This document shows positions 8,576-17,434 of a stretch of DNA of 64,000 nucleotides, in pieces. Position 1 is the stretch's first letter. Every line of letters starts with the position of its first letter. The notes beneath the pieces were generated by a model that was not told the origin of the DNA, did not search any database, and saw only the letters and a program-made list of their open reading frames with translations. The position numbers and the translations under genes were made by a program. Origin of the DNA: Actinomyces procaprae (lineage in GTDB: Bacteria > Actinomycetota > Actinomycetes > Actinomycetales > Actinomycetaceae); the NCBI RefSeq assembly GCF_004798665.1, contig NZ_CP039292.1:1364001-1428000 (forward strand), read 5' to 3'.

Positions 8576-10272
8576 CCCGTAGGGCACCCGTGACCGCCGT
8601 GTCCACACGCTCCGCAACCCCACGATCCGACATCCCCGGAGGCGGCGGGCGCGCACTCCTGGGCGCCGCCGGGGGAGTGGCGGGGCTCACGCTGGTATCG
8701 CGGGCGCTCGGCTTCCTGCGCTGGATCGTTCAGGCCACCACCGTTGGTGCCGGCACGGTGGCCGGCGCCTATGCCACCGCGAACCAGATCCCCAACGTCC
8801 TGTACGAGGTTGTGGTGGGCGGCGCCCTGGCCGCCACGGTGGTGCCGCTGCTGGCCGCCCCGGTCAGCGCCGGCCGCGCCGGTGAGGTCTCGCGCACCAC
8901 CTCCGCACTGCTGGGGGTGGTGCTTGCGGTCCTGACACCGCTCGCGCTCATCCTGGCTGTATGCGCTGGGCCCATCGCCGGCTGGCTCCCAGCGTCTCAG
9001 GGCGTCGACGCCGGGCTGCAGCGCGACCTGGTGGCGGCCTTCCTGCGCATGTTCGCCGTGCAGATCCCCCTGTACGGTATCGGCGTGGTGCTCACCGGCG
9101 TGCTCCAGGCCCACGGCCGCTTCACCTGGCCGGCGCTGACGCCGGTGCTGTCCAGCCTCGTAGTCATGGCCACCTACGCCGTGTACGGGACACTCGCCGA
9201 GGGCGCGGAGGCCGCCTCTCCACTGGCGCTGCAGGTCCTAGGCTGGGGTACGACGCTGGGGGTCGCGGCCCTGTCACTACCGTTGCTGTGGCCAGTGCAC
9301 CGCCTGGGGGTACGGCTGCGGCCCACCGTGCGAGTGGGGCGCGGCATCGGGGCGAAGGCGCTGCGCCTGGGCGGTGCCGGGGTGTGGACGCTGATCACCC
9401 AGCAGGCCAGCGTGCTGGCGGTGCTGGCACTGGCACGTGCCGGGGGAAGCACCGGCACCGTAGCCGTCTACCAGTACACGCAGGCCGTGTACCTGCTGCC
9501 CTACGCAGTGCTCGTGGTGCCGGTCTCCACGGTCATCTACCCCAGGCTCGCCGCCGCCTTCACGCACGACGGCGAGGCCGAAGGCGCCGACCTGATCACT
9601 GCCCGCTCCACGGCGCTGGTGACGGGCGTGGCCGTTGCCGGGGCGGGGATGCTTCTGGCTGCGGCAGCCGGCGCGGAGCGCTTCTTCGCCCTGCTGGCCG
9701 ACGTCGAAGGCATGGGTGCCGCTCTGACCCTGCTGGCCCCGGGGCTGGTGGGCTACGCCCTCATCTACCAGGTCACTCGGGCGCTGTACGCCGCTGACCG
9801 GGCTCGGGGCGCGGCCTTGGCTGCCGGCGGCGGCTGGCTGACGGTCGCCCTGGCTTGCTGGGGGGCGGTGAGCCTGCTGTCACCTCACGGCGGCGATGGG
9901 GTGGCCACCCTCAAGGGGCTGGCTCTAGGCTCGACCGCAGGTATGTGCGTGGCCGGCGTCGGCCTGCTGGCGGCGCTGTCCTCCCGCATGGGAGCACGAG
10001 TGCTGGCACCGACGGCACGCGTGCTGGCGGCGACCGCGCCCATCGCCACAGTGTGCGGGATGGCATGCAACTGGCTCAGCCGTCAGCCGGAAGGCGTCGT
10101 CGGCGAGGTGATCGTGGCAGTCGTCGGGGCGCTGGCCACCGCCGTCGCCACCGGAGCCGCCATGCTTGTGGCGGACCGGGAGATGTGCACGGCACTGCGG
10201 CGTCGTCCTGCCCGTCCCAGGGCGCGTGTCAGCAGCACCGCGGGGGAGCAAGAGTCACAGGAGATGAGATGA
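8572..10272 (+). CDS. murJ: Lipid II flippase MurJ (MviN family)
   Basis: A 566-aa polytopic membrane protein of the MOP exporter superfamily with about 14 hydrophobic segments. The start of the fold (LTLVSRALGFLRWIVQATTV, then ATANQIPNVLYEVVVGGALA) is characteristic of MviN/MurJ. It translocates undecaprenyl-linked lipid II across the cytoplasmic membrane for peptidoglycan synthesis. The GTG start lies in a GTGA overlap with the MraY-like gene, and the ATGA at its end starts the glycosyltransferase. No large C-terminal kinase-like extension (as in mycobacterial Rv3910) is present. Confidence 0.92.
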   Translation: MTRRAPVTAVSTRSATPRSDIPGGGGRALLGAAGGVAGLTLVSRALGFLRWIVQATTVGAGTVAGAYATANQIPNVLYEVVVGGALAATVVPLLAAPVSAGRAGEVSRTTSALLGVVLAVLTPLALILAVCAGPIAGWLPASQGVDAGLQRDLVAAFLRMFAVQIPLYGIGVVLTGVLQAHGRFTWPALTPVLSSLVVMATYAVYGTLAEGAEAASPLALQVLGWGTTLGVAALSLPLLWPVHRLGVRLRPTVRVGRGIGAKALRLGGAGVWTLITQQASVLAVLALARAGGSTGTVAVYQYTQAVYLLPYAVLVVPVSTVIYPRLAAAFTHDGEAEGADLITARSTALVTGVAVAGAGMLLAAAAGAERFFALLADVEGMGAALTLLAPGLVGYALIYQVTRALYAADRARGAALAAGGGWLTVALACWGAVSLLSPHGGDGVATLKGLALGSTAGMCVAGVGLLAALSSRMGARVLAPTARVLAATAPIATVCGMACNWLSRQPEGVVGEVIVAVVGALATAVATGAAMLVADREMCTALRRRPARPRARVSSTAGEQESQEMR

Positions 10273-11417
10273 ACCGGTCGCATGTCGAAGGCGCGGAGCA
10301 ACCAGGGGCGCGTCCGGATCGCCTCCGCATACTGGAGGTTTCGGGCAGCGCAGCCGGCGGCATGCGCGCTCACTTGGCGGACTGCGCCCGGATCCTCGCC
10401 GCAGCAGGGCACGACGTGATCGTGGAGGCGCCGGCGGATGTGCTCGCCGAAGCCGATTTCGGAACGGCGCGCACAGAACCGCTCACAATCGGGGCTCGCC
10501 CCACGCCAGGCGACGGCGCCGTGGTTGCCAGGTTACGGCGGCTCGGAAGGCACGCCGATGTCATCCATGCGCACGGGCTGCGCGCCGGGGCTCTGGCAGC
10601 TCTGGCGCGGGGTGGGCCCCACCTGGGTCGTGCCCGCCTGGTGGTGACAATCCACAACCGGCCGGTCGGAGGACGGCTGACCACCGTCGTCGGGGAGCGG
10701 TTGATGCGACTCGTGGCGCAGCGTGCAGATCATGTGCTCGCGGTCAGCCCGGACCTGGTCGAGGGCTTGCGTGCGCGCGGCGCCGCACAAGTCGATCTTG
10801 CCGTCATTCCGGCTCCGAAGCGCGGACGGCAGCGCGTTGCGCCGCCCGCATCCTCAATTGAGTCGGCCTGGCGGGGAGCCTCGGGCCGCATTCTCACCGT
10901 CGCCCGGCTGGCCCCGCAGAAGGGCCTGGACCTGCTTCTGGATGCTGCAGCGCTGCTGGCCGCGCAGGAGGCGGACGGCCCCGGAAAGACCTCGAGCCTG
11001 GCCTGGGCGGTTGCCGGGGAGGGGCCCGGCCGGCAGGCCGCGCAGGCGCGGATCGTCGCCGAGTCACTGCCGGTCAACCTGCTGGGACGCCGTGAGGACG
11101 TGCCCGCGCTTTTGGAGGCGGCCGACGTCGTCGTGCAGACCAGTCTGTGGGAGGGGCAGCCGATCGCGCTTCAGGAGGCCTTGCAGGCCGGTGCCGCCGT
11201 GGTCGCGACCGACGTGGGAGGAACGGCCGCCACCGCCCGTGGGGGCGCCATCCTGGTGCAGCCGCAGCCGCAGCTCCTCGCAGACACTATTGCCGGGCTG
11301 CTGAGAGACAACGGGGCCCGCGACCGGGTGAGGAAGCGGGCGCGGCATGCCGCCGAAAGGCTGCCGGATGCAACCGATCTGGCCGCCCAGCTTGACGCCG
11401 TCGTTGCCCACCGCTGA
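10269..11417 (+). CDS. GT4-family glycosyltransferase
   Basis: A 382-aa GT-B fold enzyme. The N-terminal acceptor domain begins LRILEVSGSAAGGMRAHL. The C-terminal nucleotide-sugar domain contains GRILTVARLAPQKGLDLLL, the EX7E-type region TSLWEGQPIALQEALQAG, and VVATDVGGT. GT4 enzymes transfer a sugar from a nucleotide donor with retention. ATG 10269 is chosen because it overlaps the murJ stop by 4 bp; the upstream open stretch is antisense-quality sequence within murJ. The cluster with murJ suggests envelope polysaccharide or lipid-linked sugar synthesis. The acceptor is unknown. Confidence 0.85.
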   Translation: MNRSHVEGAEQPGARPDRLRILEVSGSAAGGMRAHLADCARILAAAGHDVIVEAPADVLAEADFGTARTEPLTIGARPTPGDGAVVARLRRLGRHADVIHAHGLRAGALAALARGGPHLGRARLVVTIHNRPVGGRLTTVVGERLMRLVAQRADHVLAVSPDLVEGLRARGAAQVDLAVIPAPKRGRQRVAPPASSIESAWRGASGRILTVARLAPQKGLDLLLDAAALLAAQEADGPGKTSSLAWAVAGEGPGRQAAQARIVAESLPVNLLGRREDVPALLEAADVVVQTSLWEGQPIALQEALQAGAAVVATDVGGTAATARGGAILVQPQPQLLADTIAGLLRDNGARDRVRKRARHAAERLPDATDLAAQLDAVVAHR

Positions 11418-11443
11418 AATGACCCGAACCTAAGGAGCGAACA

Positions 11444-12116
11444 ATGAATCAGCCGAGCAGACTCAGGGGATGTCCACGATCTGACGCGCCGAGTCGTCAG
11501 CCATGAGCGTGCCTGGTCGGGGCCGATCTTCACGGTCGACGACGATGCCGTGGTACTCGCTGACGGGCTCGCCCCAGTGCGGCGCCAGACGGTAGCCCAC
11601 CACGATGCCGTGAACATCGTGGCGCTGCGGGAGGGCAGTGACTCCTCACAGGCGGATGCCGCGGCGGAGATCCTCATGGTGCGCCAGTACCGCCATCCCG
11701 TGCGGGCCATGCTGTGGGAGATCCCGGCCGGTCTGCTGGACGTACCGGGGGAGCAGCCGCTGGTGGCCGCACAGCGCGAGCTGGCCGAGGAAACCGACTA
11801 CATGGCGGCGCGCTGGGACTTGCTGGTCGACTCCTACGCCTCACCGGGCTTCACCACCGAGGGGGCGCGCAGCTTCCTAGCCCGTGAGCTGACCCTGCTG
11901 CCGGAGGAGGCACGGACCGTCCGCGAGGCCGAGGAGGCGGAGTTCGTGCCCACCTGGGTGCGCTTTGACGACGCCGTGGATGCGGTCATGCGCGGCCTGC
12001 TGCACAACCCCTCAACCGTGATCGGCATTCTCGCCGCCGCACGCGCGCGCGATCGCGGCTACACCTGTCTGCGCCCCGCCGACGCCGAGTGGCTGCGCAG
12101 CCCGGAGAGCCTGTGA
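11444..12116 (+). CDS. NUDIX hydrolase, ADP-ribose pyrophosphatase-like; 5' end apparently frameshifted
   Basis: From GTG 11550 the reading frame encodes a NUDIX protein: the box spans PAGLLDVPGEQPLVAAQREL and then AEETDY (compare GX5EX7REUXEEXGU). This matches the ADP-ribose pyrophosphatase family at the Rv1700 position. The best start, ATG 11444 with AAGGAG at 11432-11437, is in another frame and stops after 20 codons at 11504-11506. The NUDIX frame itself is open from 11448 and reads protein-like sequence (DVHDLTRRVVSHERAWSGP). Removing one G from the GGGG run at 11466-11469 joins the two. So the gene is either disrupted, phase-variable, mis-sequenced, or started at 11550 and shortened. 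Confidence 0.75.
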
Positions 12117-12121
12117 AGCCC

Positions 12122-13192
12122 TCATGGCTCCTTGGTTGGCCTGGTGTTGAGGGTTTGGATTTCGGCTACGGGGATGTTGGTGGTTGTGGTGGTGGTGTGG
12201 GTGTTCATGGTGCCGGTGGCGCCGTCGGTGGCGGTGTAGGTGATGGTGTAGGAGACCTTGACGTCTACCGGGGTGGTGTTGTCCTTGAAGTGTGCGCTGG
12301 AGCGGTCGAAGACGATGATGCAGTCGGTGCCCTTGGTGTCGTTGTCCTGGGTCCAGGGGATGCCGAAGCTGGTGCAGGAGGCGGTGCCGTCCTTGGGCTG
12401 GAGCGTCAGCCGGGACGCCGTGGCGGTGATGGTGGCGGTCACCGGGCCGGCGGTTGCGGTCACGCGTACTTCCTTGGGGGTGTCGCCGGTGGCCCAGATC
12501 CAGGTGTCCATGCCAACGACCGTGGCTTGCATGTCTCCTACCGTGGGGTTGTAGCCGATTGTGGCCGTAGGAATCGTCACCGCGTCCCACGCCGCCCGCG
12601 CCAGGGTGGCGCCGTCGATCACCGGGTCCGGGGGCGTGCCGCCAGCGGGCACCCACACCGGGCCGTTCTCGGCGAAGTACTTGTCGGAGATCGCGAAGTA
12701 CTCCTCGATGTCGTTGTATTCGAGGTACTCTGATGAGCAGGCCGGGCCGTACCAGTGGCCCTCAGTGTCGTCAGCGTGGGATTCGTAATCCGGGTAGCGT
12801 TCCTTGTGCTGCTCTACGGTTTTACCGCCGGCGTCGAAGTGCCTGATATCCCAAGCCGCCTGCCCGGAGTCAAACCACTCCGCCAGCTCCTTTCCGCTTG
12901 ATCCCTGCTCGTACCAGCACACCGGGTGTACCGAGCTTGCCACCGTTTGCGAGGAGACCGTTGTCCCGCCTGCCCCAGAGCCATCCGACGCAGCCGACAC
13001 ATACTCCGCCGACACCGCAATCTGCACCGAACCATCCCCACCCGACGAAACCGAACCAGAAGACGAACTCGCATCGTTTCGTCCACCAACTCCTGCGGCG
13101 TGCGCAGGCGCGTTGACGCCTAATAGGAGGGGCGCTAGAAATGAGATAACTATTATTGCGACGAGGCTGTCTTTCTTGTGCTTAGTCTCCAT
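12122..13192 (-). CDS. Exported protein of cassette copy 1 (TWIW / C-X-RSS family)
   Basis: A 356-aa protein with a signal peptide (about residues 1-32, ending AHA). A Ser/Gly-rich linker leads into a mature domain with MDTWIWATGDTP, a Cys pair around CTSFGIPWTQDNDTKGTDC and then FDRSSA. The C-terminus is Thr-rich and ends IPVAEIQTLNT. It resembles actinobacterial exported proteins often annotated 'ATP/GTP-binding', found near Tad genes; that is recollection, and no nucleotide motif is visible. From about residue 43 to the end it is identical to the product of 20027-21088. It starts 3 bp after the lipoprotein gene upstream, forming a two-gene cassette. The function is unknown. Confidence 0.8.
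   Translation of the reverse strand: METKHKKDSLVAIIVISFLAPLLLGVNAPAHAAGVGGRNDASSSSGSVSSGGDGSVQIAVSAEYVSAASDGSGAGGTTVSSQTVASSVHPVCWYEQGSSGKELAEWFDSGQAAWDIRHFDAGGKTVEQHKERYPDYESHADDTEGHWYGPACSSEYLEYNDIEEYFAISDKYFAENGPVWVPAGGTPPDPVIDGATLARAAWDAVTIPTATIGYNPTVGDMQATVVGMDTWIWATGDTPKEVRVTATAGPVTATITATASRLTLQPKDGTASCTSFGIPWTQDNDTKGTDCIIVFDRSSAHFKDNTTPVDVKVSYTITYTATDGATGTMNTHTTTTTTNIPVAEIQTLNTRPTKEP
12124..13063. repeat. 940-bp direct duplication, copy A
   Basis: This tract and 20029-20968 align without gaps at a constant offset of 7905 bp. By eye the only difference noticed is C/A at 13028 versus 20933. It covers nearly all of the mature exported protein but not its signal peptide. The edges are abrupt: sequences diverge at once outside both ends. 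This pattern fits recent gene conversion or duplication. Confidence 0.85.
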
Positions 13193-13195
13193 GGT

Positions 13196-13903
13196 TTAGG
13201 CCTCGCACTTGTTGGTGGAGAGTGTTTTTTCTGTGGCCGTGCGCCACGTTTCTCCGTCGAAGATCAGCGTAACTATTCTCTCGTAGCGTCCCTGGAGTGT
13301 CTCAGGGTCGGTGTTTTCTTGGCCTGAGGTGTCAAAAGAGTTCAGGTCCGCTTGATCGCTGCAGACTCTGACTTCGGCCTTTGCGTTGGCAGGGTCTGGA
13401 GATGTGATGAGTGCCGAAATGACCGCTACGCGCAAACCGCCACTGACGGTCTCGCCTGCGATAGGGTCGTAATGATCTTTGAAACTCTGATACGCCTCTG
13501 CGGTCATGAGCGGTTGGGCGTTTTCTACGCCGGTGCCGGTGAACCAGATGTTCCAGGTGACCTGGTCGTAGTTGATGAAGGCCTTGAGGACCTCGGTCTG
13601 CTGGGCGTCCAGGTCCTCGGGGATGTAGGTGACTATGTAGCGGTCGGTGGACAGCGACTCCGCGGTTACCACGCCCGCCGCCTCCGCGGAGGCCGCGGCG
13701 GACGCGGACGCAGCCGCCGCTGCGGCCGACTCCGAGGCCTTGGCCGAGGCCATTGCCGCGGGATCAAAAGTGCCGATGCCCAGGGGGTTGTCGTCAGAGT
13801 CGGACGAGCACGCGGCCAGGGGCGCGCAGGCCAGTAGCAGCGTCAGCAGGCCGAGGATTGGCCGGTGTCGACAGGGGCGGGACAGGTGTGTTGATAGTTG
13901 CAT
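13196..13903 (-). CDS. Lipoprotein of cassette copy 1 (Ala/Ser-rich linker, possible NTF2-like domain)
   Basis: A 235-aa protein with a lipoprotein signal (lipobox LAAC, Cys 32). It is followed by GIGTFDPAAMASAKASES, a 25-30-residue Ala/Ser/Glu tract, and a globular domain containing INYDQVTWNIWFTGTG. The length and Tyr/Trp pattern of the domain recall small NTF2-like extracytoplasmic domains, but this is a guess. Paralogues lie at 15869-16579 and 21092-21811; the middle of this protein is nearly identical to the latter, while signal peptides and C-termini differ. It lies 3 bp before the exported-protein gene. The function is unknown; presumably surface-anchored. Confidence 0.8.
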   Translation of the reverse strand: MQLSTHLSRPCRHRPILGLLTLLLACAPLAACSSDSDDNPLGIGTFDPAAMASAKASESAAAAAASASAAASAEAAGVVTAESLSTDRYIVTYIPEDLDAQQTEVLKAFINYDQVTWNIWFTGTGVENAQPLMTAEAYQSFKDHYDPIAGETVSGGLRVAVISALITSPDPANAKAEVRVCSDQADLNSFDTSGQENTDPETLQGRYERIVTLIFDGETWRTATEKTLSTNKCEA

Positions 13904-13949
13904 GCTAGAGGGCTCTCCTTTGCAGCGCGGGGTGGGTGGTAGGGGTTGG

Positions 13950-14687
13950 TTAGTCGTCTGGGGCGGTGGCTGTGTCCTCGGTTTCGGGCGTGGGCGAGGG
14001 AACTACGACGCGTGTACTGGTGGTGGAGGCCAGTTCGGGGATCTGTGCCAGGGCGGGTTGGAGGACTGTGTGGAAGTTGCTGGCCTGCTTGTCCAGGTTC
14101 TCTGGTGGGCCCCAGTAGGTCAGGCGGGCCAGGAGCACCTGGGTGTCGTTGTACTTCCAGGCCACGTAGATCTCTACGCTGTCGGTCCAGGCCCAGCCCT
14201 CGCCCTCCAGGCCCTCGAAGGTCACCTCCCTGGCAGTGTCGGGGTACTCGGTGGGAATGTCATCAAACTCCACCAACCCATAGCCGGTATCCAAGCGTGT
14301 GTCGATGCCGTAGCTAATCTTGATCTGTCCGAACGGGTTGCTGTTGGACAGTGCGTCGCAGCGGTAGCTATATCCGGTCTCTCCGGTTTCAACGTTCGAT
14401 GTGGGGCTGGTGATGTAGTCATACCAGTAGGTGTCGAATCCGAGGGTGTTCTGTAGGTCCTGGTTGGGGAAGACGCCACAGATCGTCTCATCCGCCAGCG
14501 GCGTGTCCGGCGGCGGCGTGGGCTCGTCCGTGCCGCTAATGACATCACAGGCGCCTAAAGAGACGACTAGGCACAGTGCCGCGATGACTCGACCGTGCCA
14601 CCACCGGGATTGCCGCCTGGCGGTGTTCCCCGCCTGTCCTGCTCCTCTTGATTGTGATGTCGCCATCTTTCCCTCCCACTCCGTCAC
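13950..14687 (-). CDS. Lipoprotein, DUF3558-like architecture
   Basis: A 245-aa protein with an Arg-rich n-region, a hydrophobic core and lipobox LGAC (Cys 47, or Cys 40 if translation starts at the second Met). A Pro/Thr linker precedes the mature domain with two Cys (TICGVFP, then YSYRCDALS) that could form a disulfide. The C-terminus is Thr/Pro/Ser-rich. The general layout (secreted, CxxF start, Cys in a following strand, then a helix with a late LQPALAQIP) recalls the DUF3558 lipoprotein family of actinobacteria. It separates two copies of the lipoprotein/exported-protein cassette. The function is unknown. Confidence 0.7.
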   Translation of the reverse strand: MTEWEGKMATSQSRGAGQAGNTARRQSRWWHGRVIAALCLVVSLGACDVISGTDEPTPPPDTPLADETICGVFPNQDLQNTLGFDTYWYDYITSPTSNVETGETGYSYRCDALSNSNPFGQIKISYGIDTRLDTGYGLVEFDDIPTEYPDTAREVTFEGLEGEGWAWTDSVEIYVAWKYNDTQVLLARLTYWGPPENLDKQASNFHTVLQPALAQIPELASTTSTRVVVPSPTPETEDTATAPDD

Positions 14688-14839
14688 CGCTCTGTATCAA
14701 GAGGAGTCCGTAGTCGATGCCTGCGTCATTGCCGCGATCCGAGTCACAGGTACGTTTTCTGGGTCTTGTCCGGGGTTGTGAACGCACCTGGACGCCGGGT
14801 CCCGGGACGGCAGTCCGGCCATTCTTGCAGTATTTGGTT

Positions 14840-15862
14840 TCATGGTTGTTTGGTTGGTTTGGTGTTGAGGGTTTGGATTTCGGCTACGGGGATGTTGGTG
14901 GTTGTGGTGGTGGTGAGTGGGGTGAGGGTGCCGGTTTGTCCGGTGGTTGAGGTCCAGTTGGCGGTGTAGTGGATGCTGATGTCCATTGGGGTGGTGGAGT
15001 CTTCCTGGTTGGCGGAGCTGCGGGTGAACATGATCATGCAGTTGGTGCCCAGGTAGTCGTTCTGTTCGGTCCAGGGGGTGCCGAAGCCGGTGCAGTCGAT
15101 CTCGCTGTCGGGGGCTGAGAGGTCGAGCTTGGTGGAGGCGGCGGTTACGGTCACGCTGGTGGATGCGGCGGTGGCCTGGATTTCTACTTTTGTGGGGGTG
15201 TTGTTGGTGGTCCAGATCCAGGTGGCGAAGCCGACTATGGTGGCTTGGCTATCGCCGATCTTGGGGTTGTAGTCGATGGCGGGTGCGGGGATGTCGACGC
15301 TTTCCCAGACGGTGGTGGCCAGGGTGGTGGGGTCGATGTGCGGTGCTGGTGGGTTGTCGTTGTAGGCGACCCAGATGACTGTGGGGTTGTTGTTTACGAA
15401 CTCGTGTTGTGCGTCGACGAAGCTTTGGGTGTCGGGGAAGACTGAGGGGTCGCAGTAGGAGCGCCACCATTGGCCGTTGGTGTCGTCGGCGTGGTCTTCC
15501 CAGTCGGGGTATAGGGGTTTGAGTCCGGGGGCGGTTTTAGGGGTGTTGCGGTAGATTTCTGCCATCTCGGGGCCGGTGAAGGTAGGTTTGTAGCCACATG
15601 AGGGCGGGACTTGTACGGACTGGGTGGAGGAGGCGGTGGTCTGGCTGGTTGGTGTGCTGCCGGGGGAGGTGTAGGTGATGGTCACTGAGGCCTCGATCGA
15701 GCCCCCGCCATCACCGGACGACGAGACACCAGCAGACGAGGAACCAACCTGAGAGCCTTGGTTTGGAGCCTCCTGCTCTGCGTGGGGGTTGTCGGTGATT
15801 AGGAGGGCGGATGTCAGGGCAAGGAAGGTGGCGAGCAGGACATGGATCTTCCGGGTACGCAT
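14840..15862 (-). CDS. Exported protein of cassette copy 2 (TWIW / C-X-RSS family)
   Basis: A 340-aa divergent paralogue of the proteins at 12122-13192 and 20027-21088. It has an N-terminal signal (about residues 1-28) and a shared Ser/Gly linker. Shared landmarks are the FATWIWTTNNTP block, the Cys-bounded CTGFGTPWTEQNDYLGTNC, then FTRSSA, and the end IPVAEIQTLNTKPTK. The central part is clearly different in sequence from the near-identical pair, so this copy has escaped homogenisation. It starts 6 bp after its lipoprotein partner. The 152-bp gap downstream, to the 13950-14687 gene's start, shows no recognisable feature. Confidence 0.78.
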   Translation of the reverse strand: MRTRKIHVLLATFLALTSALLITDNPHAEQEAPNQGSQVGSSSAGVSSSGDGGGSIEASVTITYTSPGSTPTSQTTASSTQSVQVPPSCGYKPTFTGPEMAEIYRNTPKTAPGLKPLYPDWEDHADDTNGQWWRSYCDPSVFPDTQSFVDAQHEFVNNNPTVIWVAYNDNPPAPHIDPTTLATTVWESVDIPAPAIDYNPKIGDSQATIVGFATWIWTTNNTPTKVEIQATAASTSVTVTAASTKLDLSAPDSEIDCTGFGTPWTEQNDYLGTNCMIMFTRSSANQEDSTTPMDISIHYTANWTSTTGQTGTLTPLTTTTTTNIPVAEIQTLNTKPTKQP

Positions 15863-15868
15863 CCGGCA

Positions 15869-16579
15869 TCACTCCACAGTGCAGTTTTCATTGGAAATCA
15901 CGGTCTCTGCGGTGGTGAGCCAGCTGGAGTCAGGGCCGGGGACCATGATTACGTGATATTCGGCGTAGCTTGGGTAGTCGGGTCCGGTGATGTCGTTGCC
16001 GTCGGCGTCCGTGACGGTGACCTGGGTGCGGTCGCTGCACTTGCTCAGTTCTGCGTAGGTGCCGTCTTCTGCCACGGATACCTCGGTGATCGTTACTTGC
16101 AGGGGTGGGTTCGCGCGTCGGCCGTTCAGGGAGTGGGCGTCCTGCTCAATCGTGCCCAGCACGTCGCCTGTTGCGACGGCGGGGAGGTCGTCGAGGCCTT
16201 CGCCGGTTGACCAGATGCGCCAGGTGACCTGGTCGTAGGCGACGTAGTCGACCAGTGCCTTGGTCTGGGCGTCGGTGAGGTTCTCGGGGATGGAGACTAC
16301 GTGGTAGCCCAGCTCCTGGTCGGACAGCGACTCAGGTGTGGGGGCCGCGGCCTGCGCCGAGGCCTCAGCCGAGGCTGCCGCGGATGCGGATGCCGCTGCT
16401 GAGGCTGATTCGGAGGCCTTGGCCGAGGCCATTGCCTCGGGGTCGAAGGTGCCGATGTCTAGGGGGTTGTTGTTGGAGTCGGAGGAGCATGCTGTTAGGG
16501 GTGTGCAGGCCAGGAGGAGGGTGAGGAGGCCTGCTGTCAGGCGGTGGTGGGGTCGGTCGGTGTGGGTTGGGGGCTGCAT
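15869..16579 (-). CDS. Lipoprotein of cassette copy 2
   Basis: A 236-aa protein with lipobox LTAC (Cys 31). It has the shared opening GTFDPEAMASAKASES, a shorter Ala/Ser tract, and a globular domain with VAYDQVTWRIWSTGEG. It is paralogous to 13196-13903 and 21092-21811, but the mature domain is distinct throughout, unlike the mosaic similarity of the other two. A late Cys pair is present (SKCSDR, then SNENCTVE at the end); the matching pattern in the other copies is VCSD... and NKCEA or NECTV. That suggests one conserved disulfide tying the end of the fold back to the core. Confidence 0.78.
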   Translation of the reverse strand: MQPPTHTDRPHHRLTAGLLTLLLACTPLTACSSDSNNNPLDIGTFDPEAMASAKASESASAAASASAAASAEASAQAAAPTPESLSDQELGYHVVSIPENLTDAQTKALVDYVAYDQVTWRIWSTGEGLDDLPAVATGDVLGTIEQDAHSLNGRRANPPLQVTITEVSVAEDGTYAELSKCSDRTQVTVTDADGNDITGPDYPSYAEYHVIMVPGPDSSWLTTAETVISNENCTVE

Positions 16580-16618
16580 GGTGGGTGGTCTCCTTGTTGG
16601 TGTGGGTGTTGGCTGGTG

Positions 16619-17386
16619 TTAGTTGTTTGGGGTGTTTGTGGGGGTGGGTGAGGGTAGGGGTGTGGGGTAGGCGTAGTAGGGGCGGGCTTGTTCCATGGTT
16701 TTGTCTAGTCCGGGGATGGGCTGGTTCTGGCAGAGCCAGGGGAGTGCTGATTGGGTTAGGGCGATGAGGTTTTCTCGCATGTCCCCGGCCATGGCCGAGG
16801 CGTTGTCGATGCTCATGGCCAGGTAGTGGTCCCCGCAGGTGAACACGGTGCTGCCGTAGTCGTACTCGGCGCCGGGGCTGGAGGTGTGGGCCTCACCCTC
16901 CCCGTCGATGCCGTCGAAGGTGAACGTGGATTCCTCCCGCCCTGAAGCCAGAAAATACCATGGGTCGCGGTCGTCGTAGATGTACCAGAACTCCGAGTAG
17001 AAGACGCTGCTGTCCTGGCCGGGGACGTCCACACGGCACTCGGGGGCGGTGGTTCTGTTCTTGTCTGAGGCCCTGATGGTGATGTTGGGGCCGAACATGG
17101 CGTGCAGGGCTGTGTCGGGGATGCCGGGGCAGGTGTACTTTGCGTCCTTGTCGGTGGGGGCGGTGGTGGGTACTACTGCGGTTGCCGGGGCCGCGGAGGG
17201 TGAGGCCTGGGTGTTGCCGGGTGTGATGGTGCAGCCGGCCAGTGCCAGGCACGCGGCCGTCAGCGCTGTGAGCGTTGTCAGGGTGGTGCGGTCTGCTGGG
17301 AGACGGCGGTGCTGGCTGTTTGTGGGTATGCGCCTGTGGTGTTTGCGGTGGTTGTCGGCGCGTGTGGGGGGTTGTTTTGGTGGCAT
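16619..17386 (-). CDS. Lipoprotein, DUF3558-like architecture
   Basis: A 255-aa protein with a long basic n-region, a hydrophobic core and lipobox LAGC (Cys 52). A Pro/Ala/Thr linker follows, then a domain beginning KYTCPGIPDTALHAMFGP with a second Cys in PECRVDV, and further Cys in TCGDH and WLCQNQP. The C-terminus is Pro/Thr-rich (TPLPSPTPTNTPNN). Overall layout matches the lipoprotein at 13950-14687, though identity is low. It follows the 711-aa gene in the same direction, as the lipoprotein at 41059 follows the 679-aa gene; this shared order suggests a functional link. The function is unknown. Confidence 0.7.
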   Translation of the reverse strand: MPPKQPPTRADNHRKHHRRIPTNSQHRRLPADRTTLTTLTALTAACLALAGCTITPGNTQASPSAAPATAVVPTTAPTDKDAKYTCPGIPDTALHAMFGPNITIRASDKNRTTAPECRVDVPGQDSSVFYSEFWYIYDDRDPWYFLASGREESTFTFDGIDGEGEAHTSSPGAEYDYGSTVFTCGDHYLAMSIDNASAMAGDMRENLIALTQSALPWLCQNQPIPGLDKTMEQARPYYAYPTPLPSPTPTNTPNN

Positions 17387-17434
17387 GGCTGGTCCTTCGT
17401 GGCTCGTTCTTGCCTGGTGATGGGTGGGGGCGTG

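Noticed and set aside
11444..11570. Programmed +1 frameshifting in the NUDIX gene
   Set aside because: No slippery codon with stimulatory structure is evident; a G-run indel is the simpler explanation.
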